Positions 58,601 through 64,000 of a stretch of DNA of 64,000 bases are shown here, piece by piece. The stretch spans positions 62,001-126,000 of the forward strand of contig DASXWQ010000031.1 of assembly GCA_036503555.1 (NCBI GenBank). Reading direction: 5' to 3'. This stretch comes from Actinocatenispora sp036503555 (GTDB taxonomy: Bacteria; Actinomycetota; Actinomycetes; Mycobacteriales; Micromonosporaceae). Numbering within the stretch: the first letter of the stretch is position 1; every line of letters begins with the position of its first letter. The notes beneath the pieces are model-generated. The model was not told the origin of the DNA. It did no database searches and worked only from the letters and a program-made list of their open reading frames with translations. A program made the position numbers and the translations under genes.

Positions 58601-60117
58601 TGCGGGGCTGCCTCGTCCGCCGTCGTACCCGCGGTCGCCTCCGCCGCGACCGCGCCGGGCCCCGGCTCGTCGTCCTCCGAATGCGGTTCCGTACCGGGAT
58701 CGAGTCCCGCGGCGCCCGCCGACTCCGCGCCGGCCTCGGACCGCGCCGGCACAACCGGCTCAGCCCCGGGTTCGGGCTCCCGCTGCGCGCCGGTATCTGA
58801 TACCTGCTCGGGCTCCGGCCCGGCCTCGGCATCCGGCGTGGCGTCGGTCGTGGGCTCCGGCGTGGCGGCGGTTCCTGGCCCCCACTCTGCGCCGCCCCCA
58901 TGCTCCGGCTCCGCATCGGCTCCGGGCTCCGTACCCGCCCCGGGCTCTGCACCGCTTCCGGACTCCGGATTTGCTCCGAGCTCTGGCACGGCATCGGGCT
59001 GGGGTTGTGGCTCGGCGTCGGCCCCGGATCCTGGCTCCGCGCCGGCCCAGGGCTCCGGCGCCGCGCCAGTCCAGGACTCCGACTCGGCGTCGTTCTGGGG
59101 CTCGGGTACCGGATCGGGCTCGTGCCCGGCCGAGACGGTGTCCACCGTGTCCGTCGCGGGCGGCGACGCAGACGTCGGCTCGGCGCCGGCATCGGGCTCC
59201 GCCACGGGCGACGGTTCCGTGCTGGTGTCGAGCCGTGTCGGGAGATCCGGGTCCGTGCCGGCGTCGGGTTGCGCCGCGACCGCAGGGTCCGCGTTGGTAT
59301 CGGACTGTGCGGCAACTGCCGGTTCGGTGTCGTCGTCGGACGGTGACGCCACCGCCGGGCCCGCGTTGGTATCGGGTTGTGCGGCAAGGGCCGGGTCGTC
59401 GTCGGACGGCGGCGTAGCTGCCGGATCCGGGTTGGCGTCGGAGTCCACGCCAGCGTCGGACGCCGCGACTGGATCGGGCTCCGGGTAGGGGTTCTGGCTT
59501 GCACCAGGCTCCGCCTCGGCCGCCGGGTCCTGGCCCGCAACGGCGTCCCCGGCCGCGTACGGGTCGGAGTCAGGTGTCGTCTCACCGGATGCGGCGGTCT
59601 CGTCCGGGTCGTACGCGGTGGTCGGCGACGTGCCGTCCGTACCGCCGGGTTCGGGGACCGGCGAGGCCGGCTCGGACGACGTCGCGGCCGGGGCCGGGTC
59701 CGCGTTCGCTTGCAGGGTCGGCATTCGCGCCGGGTCCGAGTCGATGTCGTCGCCGCCGTCCGCGTCGGTACTGGAATCCGTTGTCTCGCCTGCCGTACCG
59801 GCGTCGGACTGCACGTCCGCGTCCCGGGCCGGCGCTGTCGTCTCGTCGCCGGCGGGCTCGGTATCGCCCGCCCCAAAGGCGCCGCCGGCCCCCCGATCGC
59901 CGCCCGAGCCCGAGTCGCCCGGCCCCGCGTCGTCCGAGCCCGAGCCGCCCGTCCCCGCGTCGTCCGAGCCCGACTCTCCCGGCCCTGAGCTGCCTGTCTG
60001 CGAGTCGTCCGGCTCCGGGGCGCCCGAGTCCGGGTGGCTGGCGCGGGTCGAGGGGTCGGGGGATTCGTCCGGCTCGTCCGGGGAGTGGGCGTTCAGGTGT
60101 GTGCAATCCCTCGTCAC
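55612..60117 (-). CDS. dacB: D-alanyl-D-alanine carboxypeptidase/endopeptidase (PBP4) with giant disordered N-terminus
   Basis: A 1501-residue protein. The last 430 residues are a class C low-molecular-weight PBP (PBP4) that trims peptidoglycan peptides: SxxK as SVTK near residue 1155, SxN as SDN near 1333, and KTG in RAKTGSLNG near 1446. One membrane helix (LLVGLLAGFGVLVLVAGALA) lies near 1048-1070, so the first 1040 residues should be cytoplasmic. They are disordered (D, E, P, T, A, S, G) with eight D-x-T-Q motifs between about 520 and 865, five of them DATQ(V/I)IR. Synonymous codon differences among these motif copies support translation of this frame. The GTG at 60117 follows GGGGAGG. Other PBP4 proteins are usually 400-700 residues. 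It is divergent from ppa. Confidence 0.88.
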   Translation of the reverse strand: MTRDCTHLNAHSPDEPDESPDPSTRASHPDSGAPEPDDSQTGSSGPGESGSDDAGTGGSGSDDAGPGDSGSGGDRGAGGAFGAGDTEPAGDETTAPARDADVQSDAGTAGETTDSSTDADGGDDIDSDPARMPTLQANADPAPAATSSEPASPVPEPGGTDGTSPTTAYDPDETAASGETTPDSDPYAAGDAVAGQDPAAEAEPGASQNPYPEPDPVAASDAGVDSDANPDPAATPPSDDDPALAAQPDTNAGPAVASPSDDDTEPAVAAQSDTNADPAVAAQPDAGTDPDLPTRLDTSTEPSPVAEPDAGAEPTSASPPATDTVDTVSAGHEPDPVPEPQNDAESESWTGAAPEPWAGAEPGSGADAEPQPQPDAVPELGANPESGSGAEPGAGTEPGADAEPEHGGGAEWGPGTAATPEPTTDATPDAEAGPEPEQVSDTGAQREPEPGAEPVVPARSEAGAESAGAAGLDPGTEPHSEDDEPGPGAVAAEATAGTTADEAAPHADRDSGAEGSAPRADDATQLMPVIRADARPASSYDEPPTADLDATQVIRTPVTDDVPGAGDPWTDVTQAIPASPDVDRPADPDAGRAADPDATQIIRLPHDADHRDADPADQATDHPEATPATDRTEATPSWQTADRTQGTATEQTADRTEATPSWQTAEPTDDTAAEQTADRFEAVPGGDRPGATPSAPERHDGPARDAAARYDDLDATQVIRLPDLDSDAPHQAAEPADRATPDTRAAQAPPDTRSVQAPPDAQTPADPRDGQASDDARGGRAPAEARGAQAPGLDPDATQVIRMPKDVPAEIPMDPDATQVIRMPRETPGETGTPADRDGPKLGGAPPEAGRRVPADDQTQQFTIPPDAYADRPGARTTGRDRPRDAPSADRPRTAPADPGTGRSTATDRPGAWPTSAPPTDPGRRTADRPTAPGHPATADRPYPGPARPTGPTQNTGPTQNTSPTQNTSPAGPARGAGPVRSSGPATDARPAADRQATPTGTAAVGWTTQRIPAPEEPPTVRLAPGQGLTQPTPVRPEAAPIPRQGRTRGLLVGLLAGFGVLVLVAGALAVFRPGPVERLFADGTSPSPSPSSVGPSPVLQPAMGAAAPTPAGVSRTLAPLLKDYRLGDRVAVSVVDVATRSTLYGATPGAAELPASVTKLVTASAALQERGPSYRLTTRVVAGSKPGEVVLVGGGDPTLATNGHSVYPQAARLDKLADQVKKALGGVKPTRVLVDSSLYSGTRIGPGWDSDIVSGGDAAPMAPVMLNGGRVDPDGATAVRSTEPDLDAGRKLAELIGAPTRSVARATAPSGAKRLGAVQSPPLVHLIEMMLQRSDNVIAEAMARQVALARHQPASFAGGAAATRAVMSELGVPAKELTLSDGSGLSRQDRISPEFLTGLLTTVTDGKHPRLWPVYTGMPVAGYSGTLSDRYVQGPVTSAAGLVRAKTGSLNGTSTLAGLVMDSDGRLLAFAMMAEGTADNLSAEAALDDAAAALAGCGCR
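57212..57265 (-). repeat. Three 18-bp tandem repeats inside dacB
   Basis: Three head-to-tail copies of (C/T)(C/T)GGTGTTCTGTGTCGGG-type units, encoding repeated T-Q-N-T-G/S-P hexapeptides in the disordered region. Copies two and three differ by one base, so the array is recent. Confidence 0.8.
58121..58232 (-). repeat. 40-bp direct repeats with 72-bp period inside dacB
   Basis: Exact 40-bp copies at 58121-58160 and 58193-58232, encoding a repeated TEATPSWQTA-type segment in the disordered N-terminus. The 24-codon period keeps the frame. Confidence 0.8.
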
Positions 60118-60153
60118 ATGGCCCTCCCCATGCCTCCCCGGTACGCCTGCGCG

Positions 60154-60159
60154 AGACTA
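60154..60159 (-). promoter_or_regulatory. Candidate dacB -10 box
   Basis: On the minus strand TAGTCT (60159-60154) precedes the dacB GTG by 36 nt and would give a short leader carrying the GGGGAGG ribosome-binding site. The -35 region is weak. Confidence 0.35.
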
Positions 60160-60309
60160 CTGGACCGGTACTGACGTGACGACCGGCACCGGGGCCGGTG
60201 TCGCGGCGTACCTCGCCGTACCGAGCGGACTAGCCGCGCCGGCCGCGCGAGCTGAACAGTCATTCTGGCCGGTGGCGGCGGTCGCCGGGAGCGAATGGAG
60301 GACCGGGGC

Positions 60310-60843
60310 GTGGAGTTCGACGTCACGATTGAGATCCCCAAGGGGCAGCGCAACAAGTACGAGGTGGATCACGAGACGGGCCGGATCCGCCTGGACCGGA
60401 CGCTGTTCACCGCGACGCAGTACCCGGCGGACTACGGTTTCGTCGAGACGACCCTGGGGCAGGACGGTGACCCGCTGGACGCGCTGGTGCTGCTGCGCGA
60501 GCCGACGTTCCCGGGTTGCCTGATCAAGTGCCGGGCGATCGGCATGTTCCGGATGACGGACGAGAAGGGCCCGGACGACAAGGTCGTCTGCGTGCCGGCG
60601 GGCGACCCGCGGCAGGACCACCTGCGCGACGTGCACCACCTGCCGGAGTTCGAGAAGCTGGAGATCCAGCACTTCTTCGAGGTGTACAAGGATCTGGAGC
60701 CGGGCAAGAGCGTCGAGGGCGCGTCGTGGGTGGGTCGCGCCGAGGCCGAGGCGGAGATCGAGCGGTCGTTCGGGCGGTACAAGGAGGCGGTGGCGGCCGG
60801 CGAGTACCACGACCCGGGCGTACACCCGTTCCCCGGCCACTGA
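60310..60843 (+). CDS. ppa: Inorganic pyrophosphatase (family I)
   Basis: A 177-residue soluble enzyme splitting pyrophosphate to phosphate, pulling biosynthetic reactions forward. The start is GTG at 60310, giving MEFDVTIEIPKGQRNKYEVD, the typical actinobacterial N-terminus, with GGAGGA 7 nt upstream; an ATG 15 nt earlier would destroy that spacing. The metal-binding signature DGDPLDALVL is near residues 52-61, and YPADYGFVETTL and DPRQDHLRDVHHLP are intact. It is divergent from dacB, the usual neighbour in this group of bacteria. Confidence 0.96.
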   Translation: MEFDVTIEIPKGQRNKYEVDHETGRIRLDRTLFTATQYPADYGFVETTLGQDGDPLDALVLLREPTFPGCLIKCRAIGMFRMTDEKGPDDKVVCVPAGDPRQDHLRDVHHLPEFEKLEIQHFFEVYKDLEPGKSVEGASWVGRAEAEAEIERSFGRYKEAVAAGEYHDPGVHPFPGH

Positions 60844-60906
60844 GCGTCCGGGCAACATGGCCGCAGGGCTCCAGAGCAACAGGACCGCAGGGTGACAGGA
60901 CCGCAG

Positions 60907-60944
60907 GACGAGGGGCCGCCGGCATGTGCCGGCGGCCCCTCGTC
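60907..60944. terminator. Bidirectional terminator between ppa and the membrane protein gene
   Basis: A perfect 18-bp stem (arms 60907-60924 and 60927-60944) with a 2-nt TG centre, between convergent genes. Just before it, ACAGGACCGCAGG occurs twice in direct orientation. Confidence 0.8.
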
Positions 60945-60959
60945 GTGTGTGCGGAAACC

Positions 60960-61580
60960 TCAGGCGGAGGCGGGCAGTCCGTCCCGGGCCGGCCGTCGGA
61001 GGATCACCGCGAGCGCGACGAGGATGAGCAGTGCTCCGGCGCCCTCCACGACCCGCAGTACGCCGGGCAGTCCGTGCCCGACGCCCGCGGCGGCGATCCC
61101 GACGGCGGCGAGTACGACGAACGGTGCCGGCGCCGCGCGGCGTACCGCGGCGAGGATCAGCAGGGCGAGCAGCCCGGCGTAGAACACGCCGGGTGCGAGG
61201 TCGTAGAAGACCACCCGCAGGCCGGGCACCGCGAAGACCGAGTCGTACCGCGCGTCCATCGCGGCCTCGTCCGGGGCGAGCCCGACCACCAGGTCGATCA
61301 CCATCTGTACCCCGGTCGCGACGGCGCTGGCGACGGCCACCACGGTCGCGGTCACCGCCGAGGCCCGACGGCCGCCGGCGAGCCGGCCGAGGCCGACGCA
61401 GCCGGCGGCGAACAGCGCGAACGCGACGATCCACAGCGAGTGGGCGGTGGTCCACAGCGCGCCCGGCCCGTCGGTGGTACGCAGCCGCATGGCGGTCCAG
61501 CCGGCGAGCCACAGCACGGGGGCGACGACCAGCGCGGCGGCGAGGGGACGGGACACGGCGGGGTGGGGGGTCACGGTCAT
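60960..61580 (-). CDS. Predicted six-helix membrane protein of unknown function
   Basis: A 206-residue hydrophobic protein with about six helices: LAAALVVAPVLWLAGWTAM near the N-terminus, then TTAHSLWIVAFALFAAGCVG, a SAVTATVVAVASAVATG segment, APGVFYAGLLALLILAAV, APFVVLAAVGIAAAGVG, and ALLILVALAVILRR. No conserved charged motif inside the membrane part is evident except an acidic loop (APDEAAMDARYD) near residues 100-112. No family is recognised. The ATG follows a TACGCT box by 7 nt, so it is probably leaderless. Confidence 0.8.
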   Translation of the reverse strand: MTVTPHPAVSRPLAAALVVAPVLWLAGWTAMRLRTTDGPGALWTTAHSLWIVAFALFAAGCVGLGRLAGGRRASAVTATVVAVASAVATGVQMVIDLVVGLAPDEAAMDARYDSVFAVPGLRVVFYDLAPGVFYAGLLALLILAAVRRAAPAPFVVLAAVGIAAAGVGHGLPGVLRVVEGAGALLILVALAVILRRPARDGLPASA

Positions 61581-61587
61581 GCCCGGA

Positions 61588-61593
61588 AGCGTA
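61588..61593 (-). promoter_or_regulatory. Leaderless -10 box of the six-helix protein gene
   Basis: On the minus strand TACGCT ends 7 nt before the ATG at 61580, without a ribosome-binding site. Confidence 0.5.
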
Positions 61594-61608
61594 GAAACGG
61601 CCGTCCCG

Positions 61609-61633
61609 TCGGGGCCATCCGTGATGGCCCCGA
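61609..61633 (-). terminator. Terminator of the acyl-CoA ligase gene
   Basis: TCGGGGCCATC-CGT-GATGGCCCCGA, a perfect 11-bp stem with a 3-nt loop, 8 bp after the stop codon. Confidence 0.75.
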
Positions 61634-61641
61634 GATCGGTG

Positions 61642-63279
61642 TCAGGAGGATTCCCGGAGGTTGTCGACGGTCAGCTCGCCGGCGGCGTACCGGGCGCGCA
61701 GCACCTTCTTGTCGAACTTGCCGACGGTGGTCTTCGGTACCTCCGCGATGAACGTCCAGCGTTCGGGCAGCTGCCAGCGCGGTACCCGCTCGGCGAGGAA
61801 CCCGCACAGCTCGGCGGGCGTGACGGTGGCGCCGTCGCGGAGTACGACGCTGGCGAGCGGGCGTTCCTCCCAGCGCGGGTCGGGTACGCCGATCACCGCG
61901 GCCTCCAGTACGGCCGGGTGGGCCATCAGGTGGTTCTCCAGCTCGACGGAGCTGATCCACTCGCCGCCGGACTTGATCACGTCCTTGGCCCGGTCGGTCA
62001 GGGTGAGGAACCCGTCGGCGGTGAGCGTCCCGACGTCACCGGTACGCAGCCAGCCGTCGTCGAACCGGTCCGGGTCGGGCTCGTCGGTGCCGAGGTAGCG
62101 CCCGGTGATCCAGGGCCCGCGTACCTCCAGCTCGCCGACGGCCACGCCGTCGTTCGCGGCGACCGTACCGTCGGGGCCGACGATGCGGGCCTGCACGCTG
62201 GCGGGGACGCGGCCCTGGCTGAGCCGGTACCGCCAGTGGTCGTCGCCGGTGGCGTCGGCGGGCGGCCGGGCGACGGAGCCGAGCGGTGAGGTCTCGGTCA
62301 TGCCCCAGGCGTGCACGATCCGGATGCCGTGCTCGTCGAAGCCGCGCATCAGCGCCTCCGGGCAGGCGGAGCCGCCGACGACGACCTCCTCCAGCGTCGA
62401 CGTGTCCGTCGGGTGCGCGTTGAGCTGTGCCAGCAGGCCGGTCCAGATCGACGGTACGGCCGCGGCGTGGGTCGGTTTCGCCTCGGCGATGATGGCGGCG
62501 AGCGGCTCGGGCTGGAGGAACCGGTCGGGCATGACCAGCGTCGCGCCGCTCATGAACGCGGCGTGCGGGATGCCCCACGCCATCACGTGGAACATCGGCA
62601 CCACCACGAGCGAGCGGGTACGCGGGGAGAAGGCGAACGACTCGGCCATCCCGACCTGCATGGAGTGCAGCCAGATCGACCGGTGCGAGTAGGCGACGCC
62701 CTTCGGGTTGCCGACGGTGCCGGAGCTGTAGCAGATCGCGGCGGCGTCGCGCTCGTCCCCGTCCGGCCAGTCGAACGTCTCGGGCTGCCCGGCCAGCAGC
62801 TCCTCGTACGCGTGGACGGTCTTGCCGCTGGCGGCGAGCGGCGCGGTGTCGCCGGCGCCGACCACGACCACGTGCTCCACTGTGGACAGTTGGGGTAGCA
62901 CCCGGGCGAGGGCGGGGATCAGCGTGCCGTCGACGAGGACGACGCGGTCCTCGGCCTGGTTCGCCACGTACACCAGCTGGTCGGCGGGGAGCCGGATGTT
63001 GAGCGGGTGCAGCACCGCGCCCATCGCCGGCACCGCCATGTACGCCACCATGTGCTCGGCGTTGTTCCAGCAGAACGTGCCGACCCGCTCGTCGCCGGTG
63101 ATCCCCAGCCCGCGCAGCGCGTGCGCCAGCCGGGCCGCGTCCCGCCCGACCTCCGCGTACGTGGTGCGCCGGACGCCGTCGCCGGTCCACGTCAGGATCT
63201 CGGCGTGGCCGTGCACGGTACTGCCGTGTTCGAGGATGCGGGCCAGCCGCAGCGACCCGTCCTGCATCGTGCTCCGCAT
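61642..63279 (-). CDS. Fatty acyl-CoA ligase (AMP-forming, FadD-like)
   Basis: A 545-residue adenylate-forming enzyme that activates medium- or long-chain fatty acids to CoA thioesters. The P-loop is YSSGTVGNPKGVAYSHRS (usual YTSGTTGxPKG), A5 is HAWGMTETSP, the hinge region GWLRTGDVGTLTADGFLTLTD is intact, and the catalytic lysine is in PKTTVGKFDKK near the end. The start at 63279 (MRSTMQDGSLRLARILEHGS) is preferred because the family N-terminus begins there and a TAATCT box lies 7 nt upstream. A palindrome TCCACNGTGGA is at 62876. It stands alone between two terminators; its exact substrate is not readable. Confidence 0.92.
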   Translation of the reverse strand: MRSTMQDGSLRLARILEHGSTVHGHAEILTWTGDGVRRTTYAEVGRDAARLAHALRGLGITGDERVGTFCWNNAEHMVAYMAVPAMGAVLHPLNIRLPADQLVYVANQAEDRVVLVDGTLIPALARVLPQLSTVEHVVVVGAGDTAPLAASGKTVHAYEELLAGQPETFDWPDGDERDAAAICYSSGTVGNPKGVAYSHRSIWLHSMQVGMAESFAFSPRTRSLVVVPMFHVMAWGIPHAAFMSGATLVMPDRFLQPEPLAAIIAEAKPTHAAAVPSIWTGLLAQLNAHPTDTSTLEEVVVGGSACPEALMRGFDEHGIRIVHAWGMTETSPLGSVARPPADATGDDHWRYRLSQGRVPASVQARIVGPDGTVAANDGVAVGELEVRGPWITGRYLGTDEPDPDRFDDGWLRTGDVGTLTADGFLTLTDRAKDVIKSGGEWISSVELENHLMAHPAVLEAAVIGVPDPRWEERPLASVVLRDGATVTPAELCGFLAERVPRWQLPERWTFIAEVPKTTVGKFDKKVLRARYAAGELTVDNLRESS

Positions 63280-63286
63280 GATCGCC

Positions 63287-63292
63287 AGATTA
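63287..63292 (-). promoter_or_regulatory. Leaderless -10 box of the acyl-CoA ligase gene
   Basis: On the minus strand TAATCT ends 7 nt before the ATG at 63279, with no ribosome-binding site. Confidence 0.5.
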
Positions 63293-63329
63293 GTGGTCCC
63301 GATCACATTTCGGTACCCGCGCCCGGACG

Positions 63330-63368
63330 CACCGAGCGCCCGACCCGTCACGGGCCGGGCGCTCGGTG
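63330..63368 (-). terminator. Terminator of the partial MFS gene
   Basis: CACCGAGCGCCCG (63330-63342) pairs perfectly with CGGGCGCTCGGTG (63356-63368); a second stem CCCG-TCA-CGGG fills the loop. It lies 10 bp after the MFS stop, before the acyl-CoA ligase gene. Confidence 0.75.
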
Positions 63369-63378
63369 GCGCGGCGGC

Positions 63379-64000
63379 TCAGCCGAGCGCGGCCGCCTGC
63401 GCCTCCGGGTCGTCGACCGGCGCGGCCGACTTCAGCTCGTGGTTCGGCAGGAACAGCGTCACCACGATGGCGAGCACCGCGACCGCGGCCGACACCACGA
63501 ACAGCGTCGACAGCGTGTGCGTGAACGCCAGGTGCACGGCGTCGCGGATCGGCCCCGGCAGGGCCTGGATCATCTTCGGGTCGCGCAGCGAGCCGGCGTC
63601 GATCCCGCCACCGCCGCCCTTCGGTACGGACAGCGACTTCGGCAGCGGCTGGCCGGGATGCGCCTTCATCCAGGCGGCGATCTGACCCTTCAGGTCCTGG
63701 ATCGCCGGCGGCATCAGCTTCTCCATCCAGTGGTTGAGCCGGGCGGTCATCACCGCGCCGAACGCCGCCACCCCGAACGAGCCGCCCAACTGCCGCAGGA
63801 ACGTCATCGACGCGGTACCGGCGCCCAGCTCGTGCGGCTCCAGCCCGTCCTGCGCGGCCAGCACCATCGGCTGCATGCACATGCCGAGCCCGACCCCGAT
63901 GATCACCAGGAAACCGAAGATGACGCCCATCGCGGTGTCCACCTTGAGGGTGGCGCACAGCGCGATGCCGGCGGCCATCACGACCGTGCCGACCACCGTG
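63379..64000 (-). CDS. DHA2-family MFS transporter, C-terminal part (truncated by window end)
   Basis: The last 207 codons of a 14-helix drug:H+ antiporter whose start lies beyond the right edge. Visible helices include VVMAAGIALCATLKV, IFGFLVIIGVGLGMCMQPMV with the GLGMCMQ pattern typical of the second half of DHA2 pumps, FLRQLGGSFGVAAFGAVMTA, and a final FVVSAAVAVLAIVVTLFLPN. A long extracytoplasmic loop (MPPAIQDLKGQIAAWMKAHP onward, about 60 residues) lies before the last helix, as in the other DHA2 pumps here. Family assignment is firm; substrate unknown. Confidence 0.9.
   Translation of the reverse strand, partial: TVVGTVVMAAGIALCATLKVDTAMGVIFGFLVIIGVGLGMCMQPMVLAAQDGLEPHELGAGTASMTFLRQLGGSFGVAAFGAVMTARLNHWMEKLMPPAIQDLKGQIAAWMKAHPGQPLPKSLSVPKGGGGGIDAGSLRDPKMIQALPGPIRDAVHLAFTHTLSTLFVVSAAVAVLAIVVTLFLPNHELKSAAPVDDPEAQAAALG

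Noticed and set aside
55486..58800. Plus-strand open frame of about 1100 codons antisense to dacB
   Set aside because: It is rich in Arg and Pro, has no domain, no ribosome-binding site, and is explained by the high third-position G+C of dacB. The opposite frame has conserved peptide motifs and PBP4 catalytic residues.
60295..60309. ATG at 60295 as ppa start
   Set aside because: It overlaps the GGAGGA ribosome-binding site of the GTG at 60310, and the family N-terminus begins at the GTG.

Overview
The window is about 72% G+C by eye, has long spurious open frames on both strands, uses many GTG and some TTG starts, and encodes BldC, mycothiol-family and ergothioneine enzymes, MsiK, futalosine-type menaquinone genes and a zinc metalloprotease-tilS pair. 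Together these point to a filamentous actinobacterium, most probably Micromonosporaceae. It reads as chromosomal: no phage, transposase, rRNA, CRISPR array or biosynthetic-cluster core was seen. There is one tRNA gene, tRNA-Thr(TGT).

Layout. 0-10 kb: end of a mycothiol-type enzyme gene, murB, a secreted unknown, a TMEM175-like channel, the late menaquinone genes mqnL-mqnP-(small ORF)-mqnM, bldC, an Lrp regulator and fumC. 10-18 kb: an IclR regulator, cysS-rlmB, a membrane-anchored Hsp70-like protein with an outer beta-propeller-like domain, msiK, tRNA-Thr and a VOC protein. 18-25 kb: a flavin oxidoreductase, an unknown coiled-coil protein, the ergothioneine operon egtB-egtC-egtD, a small zinc ribbon and a DHA2 drug transporter. 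25-34 kb: a single-chain ABC exporter, an APH-like kinase and a sugar ABC importer without its own ATPase, probably energised by MsiK. 34-41 kb: a POT peptide transporter, then marR-MFS and a tetR gene facing a second DHA2 MFS. These last two units share an operator-like 14-mer. 41-48 kb: a sedolisin protease, an ACT protein, a K+/H+ antiporter, a FUSC transporter and a PYGQ-rich membrane protein. 48-53 kb: a divergent Sua5-like protein, then a ROK repressor-sulfatase operon facing a sugar MFS. 53-64 kb: tilS, a zinc metalloprotease, a 1501-residue PBP4 (dacB), ppa, a membrane protein, an acyl-CoA ligase and the C-terminal part of another DHA2 MFS.

Most genes are housekeeping or ordinary accessory genes. 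The main oddities are: (1) the dacB product, whose roughly 1000-residue disordered N-terminus carries eight D-x-T-Q motifs that look like serine/threonine-kinase and FHA sites; (2) a rare palindrome TCCACNGTGGA, seven copies, all inside genes, which contains a back-to-back DnaA-box core and uses rare codons to exist; (3) an operator-like 14-mer shared by two drug-transporter promoters; (4) an Hsp70 ATPase fused across the membrane to a propeller, and an MFS pump with three carboxypeptidase-regulatory-like domains; (5) many genes whose start codon lies 6-7 nt after a TANNNT box, which predicts leaderless mRNAs.

All calls come from reading the sequence. No database search was made. Expected frequencies are rough independent-base estimates at 72% G+C.
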